Shown: positions 1 to 9,159, counted from the stretch's first letter. The stretch is 64,000 nucleotides of DNA from Pseudocoprococcus catus (GCF_902381825.1 NZ_LR698973.1:2339896-2403895), one strand, 5' to 3'. The notes: a model not told the origin generated them from the sequence alone. Numbers and translations: made by a program.

Positions 1-1209
1 CGGTAAGCTGATCTGGTTGGCTTTAACAAGATAATCTGTGATTTCCTTGTTCATATAGTCGATACGCTTCTCAACCTCAAACACTTCCTTCGCCGCCTTG
101 TCATCCTTAGTCAGGAGAGCATCCAACGCCTTTTCCAGATTGCCAATGGCAATTTCACCCATATGGCTGATCTCACTGCAGACCTGCGGAATAGCCGTCG
201 CCGATGAAAGTCTGTCGCCATCACCAATATACTTCATCTCATATTCATCTTCTACATCATTATCCTCACCTGGTACAATGAGATAGGTCAGTTTGACAAT
301 CCAACTCATAAACGGCATCAGAATGATAACCTGGAAGACCTTGAAGATGGTATGCGTATTGGCAACACATCGGCCGAGATTGCCGCCGGAAATATGCATG
401 ATCAACGCTTCAATCCAATCGGAACCGATCAAAAGAATGACTGCCATAATGATGGAACCGATAATATTGAATAATAAATGAATCAAAGCTGCACGTTTGG
501 CATTCTTCTTGCCGCTGAGACTGGCAAGCATCGCTGACATGCAGGCACCGATATTACATCCGAGAATAATAAAGAAACAAATCTTCAGCGGAAGTAATCC
601 CTGCTGTGCCAAAAGGAGCACAATACTGACTGTCACAGAAGAACTCTGTACAATCGCCGTGATCACCAATCCAAGCAGCAAAGCAAAGAATCGGTTGTCC
701 AGAGACATGAACAGATTCTGGATAGCCGGAAGTTCTTTCAAAGCACCCATAGAAGAAGACATGGTACTGATTCCCAGGAAAAGGATACCAAAACCGATGA
801 CAACCTCGCCGGCTTTTTTCACCGTTGGATTCTTGAAGATCATCAGCATCAGAACGCCTGCCATAATAAATACCGGCGCATACTGAGACAGATTAAACGA
901 AACAAGCTGTGATGTAACGGTCGTACCAATGTTAGCACCATAGATAACGCCAATAGCCTGATAAAGCGTCATCAGACCGGCATTTACAAAGCTGACAACC
1001 ATAACCGTTGCAGCACTGGAGGACTGTATAATCGCCGTAAACACAACGCCCACAATGATACCCACATATCTGTTCTTCGTAAACAATTCAAGGATACCAC
1101 GGAGTTTGGCACCGGCTGCCTTCTCCAGGCTGTCACTCATCAACGTCATACCATAGAGGAAAAGACCTAAGCCTCCTATAAGGCCTAAAACCATACCTGA
1201 AATATTCAT
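1..1209 (-). CDS. Na+/phosphate cotransporter, NptA/PNaS family (C-terminus missing at window edge)
   Basis: The reading frame is open to the left edge, giving 403 N-terminal residues; the family is usually about 540-600. Translation shows the two inverted PNaS repeats, each with a QSSS motif (residues 62-65 and 188-191) followed by GANIGTT (91-97) and GCNIGA (218-223), among about eight to nine hydrophobic segments. From about residue 320 the chain becomes soluble and helical, as in the PhoU-like domain that follows in this family. It should act in the cytoplasmic membrane, importing phosphate with sodium. The ATG at 1209 is chosen because AAGGAG lies 8 bases upstream. Family assignment is firm; substrate is inferred. 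Confidence 0.9.
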   Translation of the reverse strand, partial: MNISGMVLGLIGGLGLFLYGMTLMSDSLEKAAGAKLRGILELFTKNRYVGIIVGVVFTAIIQSSSAATVMVVSFVNAGLMTLYQAIGVIYGANIGTTVTSQLVSFNLSQYAPVFIMAGVLMLMIFKNPTVKKAGEVVIGFGILFLGISTMSSSMGALKELPAIQNLFMSLDNRFFALLLGLVITAIVQSSSVTVSIVLLLAQQGLLPLKICFFIILGCNIGACMSAMLASLSGKKNAKRAALIHLLFNIIGSIIMAVILLIGSDWIEALIMHISGGNLGRCVANTHTIFKVFQVIILMPFMSWIVKLTYLIVPGEDNDVEDEYEMKYIGDGDRLSSATAIPQVCSEISHMGEIAIGNLEKALDALLTKDDKAAKEVFEVEKRIDYMNKEITDYLVKANQISLP

Positions 1210-1234
1210 CTTTTTTTCTCCTTGATTTTACTTA

Positions 1235-1251
1235 TGTAAAACTAATGTAAA
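1235..1251 (-). promoter_or_regulatory. tandem 11-bp repeat resembling a Pho box, upstream of the Na/Pi cotransporter
   Basis: On the minus strand TTTACA occurs twice with a 5-base gap, an 11-bp period like the TTHACA direct repeats bound by PhoP in Bacillus. It lies between the likely promoter and the start codon. The link with phosphate control is inferred from the neighbouring phosphate transporter. Confidence 0.35.
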
Positions 1252-1266
1252 AACATACCAGTAACC

Positions 1267-1295
1267 ACTTTAATATATATTGCGTCGCTTGACAA
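1267..1295 (-). promoter_or_regulatory. possible promoter of the Na/Pi cotransporter gene
   Basis: Minus-strand TTGTCA at 1290-1295 and TAAAGT at 1267-1272 are separated by 17 bases. The -10 is weak (4 of 6), in keeping with an activated promoter. The rest of the 1210-1578 gap holds a 13-bp direct repeat (ATTATGTCAACCC at 1341-1353 and 1419-1431), the argD terminator and no credible gene. Confidence 0.4.
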
Positions 1296-1472
1296 GTCTT
1301 TTTTTTAGAAATTTACTTTATGTTAGCTTTCAGAAACTTTATTATGTCAACCCGATTCGACAAAAAAGAATTGAAGCCCACACACTTTTCCCTGAAATTT
1401 CCTATTTTGAGCTTGCAAATTATGTCAACCCCTCTTTTTTATTTTTTTGCCTGCCGTTTTCAGAAAAAGTAG

Positions 1473-1510
1473 CAAAAAAAAGAATCGGATTTCTTTTGGA
1501 ATCCGACTCT
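1473..1510 (-). terminator. rho-independent terminator of the arg operon
   Basis: Arms at 1481-1491 and 1500-1510 pair over 11 bp with one G-T wobble. Read on the minus strand the stem is followed by eight T's. It lies 70 bp after the argD stop. Confidence 0.85.
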
Positions 1511-1578
1511 TCTTAATCTGTATAGACACTTATACACTAAAAATTTCTTATATAAATGCTTCTGACAGTCTGTTTAGA

Positions 1579-2775
1579 TCACTGAACTTCTGAAAGGATT
1601 TTGTCCAGTTTCTCATACATTTCATCCACATTTTCTTTTGTGATAACAAGCGGCGGTACAAAACGGATGATATTAGTACCTGCAGAGATGATCAGAAGAC
1701 CGTTGGCAATAGATTTTGCAACAATATCCCCAACAGGAATTGTAAATTCAAGACCTCTCATCAATCCAAGACCTCTTGTTTCTTTGATGAAATCATAACG
1801 TTCAACTAACGATGCCAGTTTTTCTCCCAGGTAAGCGCCTACTTCATTGACATTGTCAAGAATATGACGGCTTTCAAACATGTCAAATACAACATTCGCT
1901 GCTGCTGTAGCTAAAGGATTGCCGCCATATGTAGACCCATGATCACCGGCTACCAATGCCTTCTCAACCTTTTCTCCGGCAACAAAGGCGCCAATCGGCA
2001 CACCGCATCCCAGTGCTTTGGCAACGGTCAGGATATCCGGTTTTACATCGTAGTAATCATAAGCAAACATCTTGCCTGTACGGCCCATACCGCACTGAAT
2101 CTCATCAAGAATCAACAGAATGTCCTTTTCATCACAGAGCTTGCGCACACCCTGGATAAACTCACGTGTAGCCGGATAGATACCGCCTTCCCCCTGTACA
2201 GTCTCCATAATAATAGCACATGTCTTATCCGTGATCTTAGAAGCAACATCCTCTAAATTGTTATACTCGGCAAACACTACCTTGTCAATCAGTGGTTTGA
2301 AGGCTTCCTGATAATGAGGATTGCCTGTGACAGAAAGGGCACCGATACTTCTGCCGTGGAATGAATGGTTCATGGCAATGATCTCATGATCTGTGGAACC
2401 ATTATCTCTTGTCCATGCATACTTACGGGCAAGCTTGATGGCACCTTCAATGGCTTCTGTACCACTGTTGGTAAAGAATACCTTTTTAAGGCCGCAGGCA
2501 TTCACCAGCTTGTGTGCCGCTTCTGCCATAGGCTGTGTATAGTACAAATTGGACACATGGATCATTTTGTCGATCTGAGCCTTCAGGGCATCATTGTATT
2601 CTTTGACATTGTAACCAAACGCACATACAGCAATCCCGGCTGCGAAGTCAAGATACTTTTTGCCTTCCACATCATAAAGATAAACGCCGTCACCGTGATC
2701 TAGCACAACAGGAAAACGATTATATGTATGAATGATCGCCTCTTCTGCATAATCCATAATTTCTTTATTGTTCAT
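1579..2775 (-). CDS. argD: acetylornithine aminotransferase
   Basis: PLP-dependent class-III aminotransferase that converts N-acetylglutamate semialdehyde to N-acetylornithine, using glutamate as amino donor, in the cytoplasm. The 398-residue protein has FTNSGTEA (101-108) for cofactor binding, the PLP Asp in LILDEIQ (D224) and the Schiff-base Lys K253 in VAKALGCG. An upstream in-frame extension of 62 residues is rejected: it has no family similarity and overlaps argB. The chosen ATG overlaps the end of argB by 11 bases, suggesting translational coupling. Last gene of argC-GNAT-argJ-argB-argD. A second role as succinyldiaminopimelate aminotransferase is known in some relatives and cannot be excluded. 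Confidence 0.95.
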   Translation of the reverse strand: MNNKEIMDYAEEAIIHTYNRFPVVLDHGDGVYLYDVEGKKYLDFAAGIAVCAFGYNVKEYNDALKAQIDKMIHVSNLYYTQPMAEAAHKLVNACGLKKVFFTNSGTEAIEGAIKLARKYAWTRDNGSTDHEIIAMNHSFHGRSIGALSVTGNPHYQEAFKPLIDKVVFAEYNNLEDVASKITDKTCAIIMETVQGEGGIYPATREFIQGVRKLCDEKDILLILDEIQCGMGRTGKMFAYDYYDVKPDILTVAKALGCGVPIGAFVAGEKVEKALVAGDHGSTYGGNPLATAAANVVFDMFESRHILDNVNEVGAYLGEKLASLVERYDFIKETRGLGLMRGLEFTIPVGDIVAKSIANGLLIISAGTNIIRFVPPLVITKENVDEMYEKLDKILSEVQ

Positions 2776-3664
2776 GATAATACCTGCTTTCTTCACTGCC
2801 CAAAATTGCAGTACCAATACCTTTGTTTGTAAAGATTTCCAGAAGGAGGCAATGCGGTATACGTCCATCCAGAATATGTACGCGTGAAACGCCGTTTTCA
2901 ATTGCCTCAATACAGTTGTTGAGCTTCGGCAGCATACCGCCTCCGATAAACCCTTCTTCAATCAGTGCATGGGCTTCTTCACATGTCAGCTCTGAAATCA
3001 GTGTATCCGGATCCTCCGGATCCTTGTAAACACCTTCAATATCGGTGAGAAAAGCCAGTTTTTCTGCATTCACAGCCTTTGCGATCTCACATGCAGCATC
3101 ATCCGCATTGATATTGTAAGTATTGTAATCTTCATCCATACCGATCGGGCATACGATTGGAAGGAAATCCTTCTCCAGTAAATCGTAGAGAATCTTCGGT
3201 GTAACTTCTGTAATCTCACCTACAAAACCGATATCCTCTCCATTGGAGTATTTCTTCTTTGCCTTCAGAAGGCCGCCATCCTTGCCGCTGATACCAACTG
3301 CTTTGACACCCAGCTCCTGAACCATCTGGACAAGGCTCTTATTCACCTTATTCAGAACCATTTCTGCTATTTCCATAGTTGGCGCATCTGTCACACGAAG
3401 GCCATTGACAAAACGTGCTTCCATACCTACTTTATTCACCCAACGGCTGATTTCTTTGCCGCCGCCGTGAACGATGATTGGCTTGAATCCGACAAGTTTT
3501 AATAAAACAGCATCGGCGATGACATTCTTCTTCAGTTCGTCATTCATCATCGCACTGCCGCCGTATTTGATCACGATAATCTTACGGTTGAATCGCTGAA
3601 TATAAGGCAAAGCCTCAATCAGTACTTCAGCCTTTGAAAGATACTGATTCATATCCTTTTCCAT
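2765..3664 (-). CDS. argB: acetylglutamate kinase
   Basis: Amino-acid kinase family enzyme that phosphorylates N-acetylglutamate with ATP, the second step of ornithine synthesis and in many bacteria the target of arginine feedback. The 299-residue protein has the nucleotide-binding [10 protein letters not shown] near residue 31, [10 protein letters not shown] for the substrate, and the late [10 protein letters not shown] signature. The first ATG is used because GGAG sits about 9 bases before it; the second Met (residue 5) has no properly spaced ribosome binding site. It lies 27 bp after argJ and overlaps argD by 11 bp. Length is normal for the family (about 280-300). Confidence 0.96.
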   Translation of the reverse strand: MEKDMNQYLSKAEVLIEALPYIQRFNRKIIVIKYGGSAMMNDELKKNVIADAVLLKLVGFKPIIVHGGGKEISRWVNKVGMEARFVNGLRVTDAPTMEIAEMVLNKVNKSLVQMVQELGVKAVGISGKDGGLLKAKKKYSNGEDIGFVGEITEVTPKILYDLLEKDFLPIVCPIGMDEDYNTYNINADDAACEIAKAVNAEKLAFLTDIEGVYKDPEDPDTLISELTCEEAHALIEEGFIGGGMLPKLNNCIEAIENGVSRVHILDGRIPHCLLLEIFTNKGIGTAILGSEESRYYHEQ

Positions 3665-3691
3665 TTTTCTATTTCTCCTTTTCCCCGTTAA

Positions 3692-4915
3692 TTATGAACG
3701 GTAATCCGCATTAATCTTAATATAATCATACGTCAGATCGCAGCCCCAGGCTATAGCTTCCTGATTACCCATCTTGATATCTGCAATCGCAGTTACCTCA
3801 GGCTCGGAAAGAATCTTTGTTGCTTCTTCTTCACTGTAATCCGCAGCCACGCCGTCTTTCATGATCTGAATCTTGCCGGCTGCACTTTCAAAGAACAGAT
3901 CCACTTTTTCAGGATCAAACTGTGCGCCTGAATAACCCATTGCGCACAGAATACGGCCCCAATTGGCATCATGGCCGCAAATAGCTGTCTTAACAAGACT
4001 GGATGTCACAACAGACTTGCTCAATGTTACTGCCTGTTCCTTTGTTTCGGCACCGATGATCTTCACTTCAAAGAGTGCAGATGCACCCTCGCCGTCTCCT
4101 GCAATCTTTCTGCAAAGACATGCATTCACCGCATGAAGTGCTTCACAGAAAGCTTTGTAATCTTCATTCTTTGTATCGATCACAGGATTGCCTGCCTGAC
4201 CATTCGCCAAAAGCAGCACCGTATCATTAGTAGATGTATCGCCATCAACAGAAACCATATTGTAAGTGTCCTTGATATCTTCGCTGAGTGCTTCCTGAAG
4301 CAGTGCTTTGGAAATGTTGGCATCTGTTGTAATAAAACCAAGCATGGTACACATATTCGGATGAATCATTCCAGAGCCTTTGCACATGCCGCCCATGGTC
4401 ACTTTCTTACCGCCAATCTCAAAGGTCACAGCGACTTCCTTCGGAACAGTATCTGTGGTCATAATGGCTTTTGCTGCCAGATGACCGGCGTCGATACTGC
4501 CGTCAAGAGCAGGTGCCAGCATATCAATCCCTGCCTCAATTCTGTCCATTTTCAGCTGCATACCGATAACACCTGTGGATGCCACCAATACAGCATCTTT
4601 CTGAATACCAAGGACTTCCGCAGCCTTCGCTGCTGTTGCTTCGCAGTAAGCCATTCCCTGCACACCTGTACAGGCATTGGCAATACCACTGTTGCAAATG
4701 ACTGCCTGCGCATGTTCGGATTCATATACAACCTGTCTATCCCATTTCACCGGAGCAGCCTTTACAATGTTGGTTGTAAAAGTGCCTGCAGCCACACATG
4801 GTACATCACTGTAGATCATGGCCATATCTGTACGCCCCTGGTATTTGATGCCTGCAGCTGCACTGGAAGCCTTAAATCCTTTTGCTGCTGTCACGCCGCC
4901 TTCAATATATTCCAT
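3692..4915 (-). CDS. argJ: glutamate N-acetyltransferase / amino-acid acetyltransferase (bifunctional ArgJ)
   Basis: ArgJ moves the acetyl group from N-acetylornithine to glutamate, recycling it, and in bifunctional forms also makes N-acetylglutamate from acetyl-CoA. The 407-residue precursor cuts itself into two chains before a Thr. Here that site is CTML with the new N-terminal nucleophile Thr190. GMCKGSGMIHPNM just upstream and CGHDANWGR (oxyanion and substrate region) in the second half are intact. It sits between argB and a small GNAT gene, 15 bp after the latter. Whether it is mono- or bifunctional cannot be read from sequence; the absence of a classical long argA here fits a bifunctional enzyme. 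Confidence 0.96.
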   Translation of the reverse strand: MEYIEGGVTAAKGFKASSAAAGIKYQGRTDMAMIYSDVPCVAAGTFTTNIVKAAPVKWDRQVVYESEHAQAVICNSGIANACTGVQGMAYCEATAAKAAEVLGIQKDAVLVASTGVIGMQLKMDRIEAGIDMLAPALDGSIDAGHLAAKAIMTTDTVPKEVAVTFEIGGKKVTMGGMCKGSGMIHPNMCTMLGFITTDANISKALLQEALSEDIKDTYNMVSVDGDTSTNDTVLLLANGQAGNPVIDTKNEDYKAFCEALHAVNACLCRKIAGDGEGASALFEVKIIGAETKEQAVTLSKSVVTSSLVKTAICGHDANWGRILCAMGYSGAQFDPEKVDLFFESAAGKIQIMKDGVAADYSEEEATKILSEPEVTAIADIKMGNQEAIAWGCDLTYDYIKINADYRS

Positions 4916-4930
4916 TTCCTGCCACCTCTT

Positions 4931-5386
4931 TTATTCATTAAACACAGTCATGTTGGCCTCGTTCAGGTTCAGATCATAATAATTCCGATCATCCTGACAC
5001 TGCCAGCCGACCTTTTTCCAAAAGGCATTACCGCCCTCGTTTCTTGTAAATGCGATCAGATAGACTTTATTGATCTGCTCTGCCTTCAATGCTTCAATCG
5101 CTTTGGCTACAAGCTTACGCCCAATGCCATGCTGTCTGTATGAAGCATCCACACAAACATGATACAGACAGCCCTGACGGCCATCATGTCCGCAGAGAAT
5201 GGAACCCACAAGCTTGCCATCCATCTCCGCCACCACACTGGTGTTGGGATTTCTGCGAAGAAATCGCTCAATGCCCTCTCTGGAATCATCAATGCTTCGG
5301 ATACCAAAGCCCTTGATACCAGCCCAGAGCGCCGCTACACGATCATAGTCATCAATCGTCATTGTTCTTATTATAATATCATTCAT
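4931..5386 (-). CDS. GNAT family N-acetyltransferase in the arginine operon
   Basis: Small (151-residue) single-domain GCN5-type acetyltransferase. The acetyl-CoA pyrophosphate loop RQHGIG is at 84-89, preceded by the beta-4 strand GCLYHVCVD and followed by a helix and the FWKKVGW segment typical of the fold. It resembles the short YpeA-type group. Position between argC (23 bp upstream) and argJ (15 bp downstream) shows it is co-transcribed with arginine synthesis. It might supply N-acetylglutamate as a short ArgA substitute or acetylate another amino acid; this is inference. The substrate is not recognisable from sequence. Confidence 0.85.
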   Translation of the reverse strand: MNDIIIRTMTIDDYDRVAALWAGIKGFGIRSIDDSREGIERFLRRNPNTSVVAEMDGKLVGSILCGHDGRQGCLYHVCVDASYRQHGIGRKLVAKAIEALKAEQINKVYLIAFTRNEGGNAFWKKVGWQCQDDRNYYDLNLNEANMTVFNE

Positions 5387-5409
5387 TCTAATATTCTACC
5401 TTCATTTTC

Positions 5410-6450
5410 TTATGGGAACATAGGCACAAGGTTCAGACCTGTGCTCTCATCCAGGCCAAAGGCAAGGTTCATGTTCTGAACTGCCTGTCCGGCTGCGCCT
5501 TTGACAAGGTTGTCGATGGCACCCATCATAATAACACGGTGTGTTCTCAGGTCCACTTTGAAGTTGACATCCACATAATTGCTGCCTTCTACCCAGCGTG
5601 TCTCAGGACATACACCCGGTTTCAGTACACGGACAAACTTCTCATTGGCATAATATTTGTCATAAGCCGCTCTGATCTGCTCTTCTGTCACGCCCTCTTT
5701 CAAAGAAGCATACGCTGTAGCCAGAATACCTCTGTTCATCGGTACAAGATGCGGTGTAAAGTTGATGGTGATCGGATAACCGGCTGCATAACCGAGCTGT
5801 TCTTCAATCTCAGGTGTATGTCTGTGTGTTGCGACGCCATAAGCCTTCATATTCTCATTCACTTCACAGAAAAGATTAGCCGTCTTGGCACCGCGGCCTG
5901 CACCGGATGTACCGGACTTGGCATCAACGATAATGGTATTCGGGTCAATGAGGCCTTCCTTTACTAGTGGATAGCATGTCAAAATAGAACATGTTGTATA
6001 ACATCCCGGATTGGCGATCAGTCTTGCACCCTTGATGTCTTCACGATTGATCTCACAGAGTCCGTATACAGCCTCTTTAATATAGGAAGGACTCTTGTGT
6101 TTAATGCCGTACCATTTCTCATAAACTTCTACATCTTTAATACGGAAATCTGCGCTGAGGTCAATAATCTTTACTTTATTTAAAACATCCTCATTCACAA
6201 GAGAGGCACATAAGCCCTGTGGTGTTGCTGTAAAGATAACATCTGCCGCATCTGCCAGTGCATCCATGTTGTCATCCATGCACTTGGCATCTACAATCTG
6301 AAACATATTCTGAAAGACATCTGCATACTGCTGATCAATATAACTTCTTGAGCCATACCAGACAATCTCAACATCCGGATGCTGCATCAGAAGACGAACC
6401 AGTTCCTGACCGGCATAACCGGTGGAACCGATAATTCCTGCTTTAATCAT
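5410..6450 (-). CDS. argC: N-acetyl-gamma-glutamyl-phosphate reductase
   Basis: NADPH-dependent reductase of the third step of ornithine synthesis. The 346-residue protein opens with the dinucleotide-binding GSTGYAGQEL (8-17) and carries the catalytic Cys C150 in IANPGCYTT, plus HRHTPEIEEQ with the second active-site His. The start is fixed by AAAGGAG 9 bases upstream. It is the first gene of the minus-strand arg operon and is divergent from argG across a 285-bp AT-rich spacer with promoters for both directions. Length and motifs are normal for the type 1 family. Confidence 0.97.
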   Translation of the reverse strand: MIKAGIIGSTGYAGQELVRLLMQHPDVEIVWYGSRSYIDQQYADVFQNMFQIVDAKCMDDNMDALADAADVIFTATPQGLCASLVNEDVLNKVKIIDLSADFRIKDVEVYEKWYGIKHKSPSYIKEAVYGLCEINREDIKGARLIANPGCYTTCSILTCYPLVKEGLIDPNTIIVDAKSGTSGAGRGAKTANLFCEVNENMKAYGVATHRHTPEIEEQLGYAAGYPITINFTPHLVPMNRGILATAYASLKEGVTEEQIRAAYDKYYANEKFVRVLKPGVCPETRWVEGSNYVDVNFKVDLRTHRVIMMGAIDNLVKGAAGQAVQNMNLAFGLDESTGLNLVPMFP

Positions 6451-6517
6451 TTTTCATAACTCCTTTATCTTAAACCGCTAAAAGGCAGTTTATTCATTTT
6501 TCGTTCAACACCTATCT

Positions 6518-6546
6518 ATATTAATACATATCTTCAATTAAGTAAA
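6518..6546 (-). promoter_or_regulatory. promoter of the argC operon
   Basis: Minus-strand TTTACT (6541-6546) and TAATAT (6518-6523) are spaced 17 bp, placing a start site about 60 bp before argC. Confidence 0.6.
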
Positions 6547-6564
6547 GTACAAAAATCAAAAAAA

Positions 6565-6582
6565 TATTCATAATTATGCATG
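6565..6582. promoter_or_regulatory. possible ARG box (ArgR/AhrC operator)
   Basis: The imperfect palindrome around TATTCATAATTATGCA resembles the AT-rich 18-bp ARG box with TGNAT half sites. It lies just upstream of the argC -35 and between the two divergent arg promoters. Several consensus positions differ, so the assignment is tentative. Confidence 0.35.
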
Positions 6583-6619
6583 CAAAATTAATAAAAATAC
6601 ATTTTTTACAAAAAAACTA

Positions 6620-6648
6620 TTGCATTATTCATACTTCTGGTGTATATT
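6620..6648 (+). promoter_or_regulatory. promoter of argG
   Basis: TTGCAT at 6620-6625 and TATATT at 6643-6648 are 17 bp apart, with TG just before the -10. The predicted start gives an 80-base leader ending in AGGAGG before argG. Confidence 0.65.
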
Positions 6649-6735
6649 AATTGAGTGCTCGCAAGAAATATACACTTTAGCGAACACATCATCACAAATG
6701 AATGAACATGTTTTTTATATAGGAGGATTTTACAA

Positions 6736-7968
6736 ATGAAAGAGAAAGTTGTTTTAGCATACTCAGGCGGTCTTGACACTACAGCCATTATCCCATGGTT
6801 AAAGGAAACATTTGATTATGAAGTTATCTGCTGCTGTATCAATGTTGGTCAGGGCGAAGAATTAAACGGTCTTGAAGAAAGAGCCAAGATGAGCGGCGCT
6901 TCCAAATTATACATCGAAGATATCGTTGATGAATTCTGTGAAGACTATATCGTTCCTTGTGTTCAGGCCAATGCAATTTATGAGAACAAATATTTACTTG
7001 GTACTTCCATGGCTCGTCCTGGCATCGCCAAGAAGCTTGTTGAAATTGCAAGAAAAGAAAATGCTGTTGCGATCTGTCATGGGGCAACAGGTAAAGGTAA
7101 TGACCAGATTCGTTTCGAACTTGGTATCAAAGCACTGGCTCCTGACATCAAGATTATCGCTCCATGGCGTATGACAGATGTATGGAAAATGCAGTCCCGT
7201 CAGGATGAAATCGATTTCTGTAAAGCACACGGCATCGACCTTCCATTCTCCGCAGACAGCAGCTACAGCCGTGACCGTAACTTATGGCACATCAGCCATG
7301 AAGGCCTTGAACTGGAAGATCCATCTCTTGAGCCAAACTACAATCATGTACTTGTGCTCACAACTCCACCGGAAAAAGCACCTGACAAACCGGAATATGT
7401 CACAATGACATTTGAAAAGGGTGTTCCTACTTCTGTCAACGGCAAAGAAATGAAAGTGGCTGATATCATCCGTACACTGAATGAACTTGGCGGCAAACAT
7501 GGTATCGGTATCGTTGATATCGTTGAAAATCGTGTTGTAGGTATGAAATCCCGTGGTGTTTATGAAACACCGGGTGGTACAATTCTTATGGAAGCACATC
7601 AGCAGCTGGAAGAACTGGTTCTTGACCGTGCAACTGCAGAAGTTAAGAAAGAAATGGGCAACAAACTGGCTCAGGTATGCTACGAAGGCAAATGGTTCAC
7701 ACCATTACGTGAAGCAATTCAGGCATTTGTTGAATCCACTCAGGAATATGTGACAGGTGAAGTTAAATTCAAACTTTACAAAGGCAATATCATCAAAGCC
7801 GGTACTACTTCCCCATATTCACTGTACAGCGAATCTCTTGCATCTTTCACAACAGGTGACCTCTATGACCACCACGATGCAGATGGATTCATCACACTGT
7901 TCGGTCTGCCATTAAAAGTACGTGCAATGAAAATGGCTGAAGTAGCCAACAAAAACGCTGATAAATAG
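6736..7968 (+). CDS. argG: argininosuccinate synthase
   Basis: Joins citrulline and aspartate with ATP to give argininosuccinate, the penultimate step of arginine synthesis. The 410-residue protein starts with the PP-loop motif AYSGGLDTT (8-16), and has GATGKGNDQIRFE for citrulline binding and ADSSYSRDRNLW later, all typical. AGGAGG lies 10 bases before the ATG. It stands alone on the plus strand, divergent from the argC operon, with its own strong terminator at 8010-8056; argH, often next to argG, is not in this window. Confidence 0.97.
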   Translation: MKEKVVLAYSGGLDTTAIIPWLKETFDYEVICCCINVGQGEELNGLEERAKMSGASKLYIEDIVDEFCEDYIVPCVQANAIYENKYLLGTSMARPGIAKKLVEIARKENAVAICHGATGKGNDQIRFELGIKALAPDIKIIAPWRMTDVWKMQSRQDEIDFCKAHGIDLPFSADSSYSRDRNLWHISHEGLELEDPSLEPNYNHVLVLTTPPEKAPDKPEYVTMTFEKGVPTSVNGKEMKVADIIRTLNELGGKHGIGIVDIVENRVVGMKSRGVYETPGGTILMEAHQQLEELVLDRATAEVKKEMGNKLAQVCYEGKWFTPLREAIQAFVESTQEYVTGEVKFKLYKGNIIKAGTTSPYSLYSESLASFTTGDLYDHHDADGFITLFGLPLKVRAMKMAEVANKNADK

Positions 7969-8009
7969 ATAAAAAGCCTCAGTGATATCTGATGGCATAA
8001 GGAAATAAA

Positions 8010-8056
8010 ACATCCCTGAAACAGGCGCATCGCCAAATGTTTCAGGGATGTTTTTA
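8010..8056 (+). terminator. rho-independent terminator of argG
   Basis: A perfect 14-bp stem (8010-8023 with 8039-8052), rich in G and C at its base, leads into TTTTT. It lies 41 bp after the argG stop. Confidence 0.9.
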
Positions 8057-8064
8057 TTCAAAAT

Positions 8065-8103
8065 AATAGCACGCTATTATTAAATTATCAATAGCGTGCT
8101 ATT
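8065..8103 (-). terminator. hairpin overlapping the stop of the U32-like gene, probable terminator
   Basis: AATAGCACGCTATT (8065-8078) and its exact complement at 8090-8103 form a 14-bp stem whose base contains the stop codon of the minus-strand gene. ATTATTTTG follows on the minus strand. Each arm is itself nearly palindromic. Confidence 0.6.
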
Positions 8104-9019
8104 AAAATAGATCCAGCATATTATCCAGATAAATGGCTTCTCTGACGTTCAACTGATATTCTGGCTTTGTCATGTAGTATAACAGAAATTCCAGAACTAG
8201 TGCACTGCCAAGCCCCCGCCCTTCGATCTTAAAATTAGAAAAGCCCATAGGTATATAGATATTTTGGATATCATCAATCCCTATAAATCCCGGATTCGTC
8301 ATTGCCTTTGAAAACCGATAGCCTTGCTCAGAGGCAGGCGCCTTACAGTGATGTTCCGGTGCATTTACACCAAGATTCCTGCGGCTGACCGCTTCATAGC
8401 AGTTTCTCCTGTCCTTACAGCCAAACCAGCAGCATTCATTGCACAAAAACTCCACTTTATCTTTCTGTATCTGTGTCAATGTATCCAACTGATCCATCTG
8501 TTTATTTAAACGAAAATCTGGCACAACATAGCGAAAATCATCGCGCTCCACCTCATGCCGGAATGCCTCAAAATCCGTCAGCACTTTTGTTGTAGAAGAA
8601 ATGAAGTATAATTTCGGGTAATTCTCTTTCAGGTAATCCAGCAGCAGATCCGAATGAATGATCACGCCATTTTGTACACGGCTACTCTCTGAAAACAATG
8701 CACATAAAGTATTACATCTTTTATCTGAAAGATGCTCTTTTCTCAGCAGGGAATTACTGAAAGTAAGCCTTGCCGAAATCCCATATTTCTGCATAAGGGC
8801 TAAAGCATCCCTCGGATCACAGGTTTCATCTTCCACACGGCCGCCGCCCCAGATGCAATCCGATGGTGCGCCATAGATAGAGCCAATCTCACACCAGTCA
8901 TAAAAGTATTCTCTGTGCTCATAGAATAAGGACAGAAAAATACGATACAATTCATAAAATTCAAACAGCCCGGGGAGGTGAAAATAAGCTGTGTTTCTTT
9001 TTGTCTTATCTCTACTCAT
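8102..9019 (-). CDS. Cys-rich protein with distant U32-peptidase-like features
   Basis: A 305-residue soluble protein that I do not recognise as a named family. Near its centre is a dense Cys group (C193, C196, C197, C201, C207, C225) that could bind an Fe-S cluster or zinc. Close to the C-terminus comes FKIEGRG (263-269), which matches the SFKIEGR strand of U32 proteins such as the one at 47.5-48.8 kb, and RLTFSNSLL (84-92) resembles another barrel strand. U32 relatives such as UbiU/UbiV and TrhP bind 4Fe-4S clusters. It is a single-gene unit between argG and the Bce module. Function unknown; the U32 link is inference. Confidence 0.75.
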   Translation of the reverse strand: MSRDKTKRNTAYFHLPGLFEFYELYRIFLSLFYEHREYFYDWCEIGSIYGAPSDCIWGGGRVEDETCDPRDALALMQKYGISARLTFSNSLLRKEHLSDKRCNTLCALFSESSRVQNGVIIHSDLLLDYLKENYPKLYFISSTTKVLTDFEAFRHEVERDDFRYVVPDFRLNKQMDQLDTLTQIQKDKVEFLCNECCWFGCKDRRNCYEAVSRRNLGVNAPEHHCKAPASEQGYRFSKAMTNPGFIGIDDIQNIYIPMGFSNFKIEGRGLGSALVLEFLLYYMTKPEYQLNVREAIYLDNMLDLF

Positions 9020-9125
9020 ATTTTCTCAATACTGTTACGCTTTCGCAATAGCCATAACAACCATAGCTTCATAGATATTTACTCTCTTTATGATAACATG
9101 AAATAAACCATCTGCCAAGTAACAA

Positions 9126-9151
9126 GCGTGTGTCCAAAACAGAACACACGC
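9126..9151 (-). terminator. hairpin after the bce-type permease gene
   Basis: GCGTGTGT (9126-9133) pairs with ACACACGC (9144-9151), eight bp, just after the permease stop. The T-run on the minus strand is short (TTGTTACTT), so it is a weak terminator at best. Confidence 0.5.
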
Positions 9152-9159
9152 CACCAAAT

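Noticed and set aside
1280-1516. 78-residue plus-strand frame in the gap before argD
   Set aside because: It runs through the arg terminator hairpin and direct repeats, lacks a ribosome binding site and has no family-like sequence.
3971-5143. 390-residue plus-strand frame opposite argJ
   Set aside because: It is antisense to a complete, well-recognised gene, has Cys/His-rich composition typical of shadow frames and no ribosome binding site.
6451-6735. T-box or other riboswitch before the arg genes
   Set aside because: No T-box sequence, no specifier stem and no terminator/antiterminator pair can be found in the 285-bp spacer.
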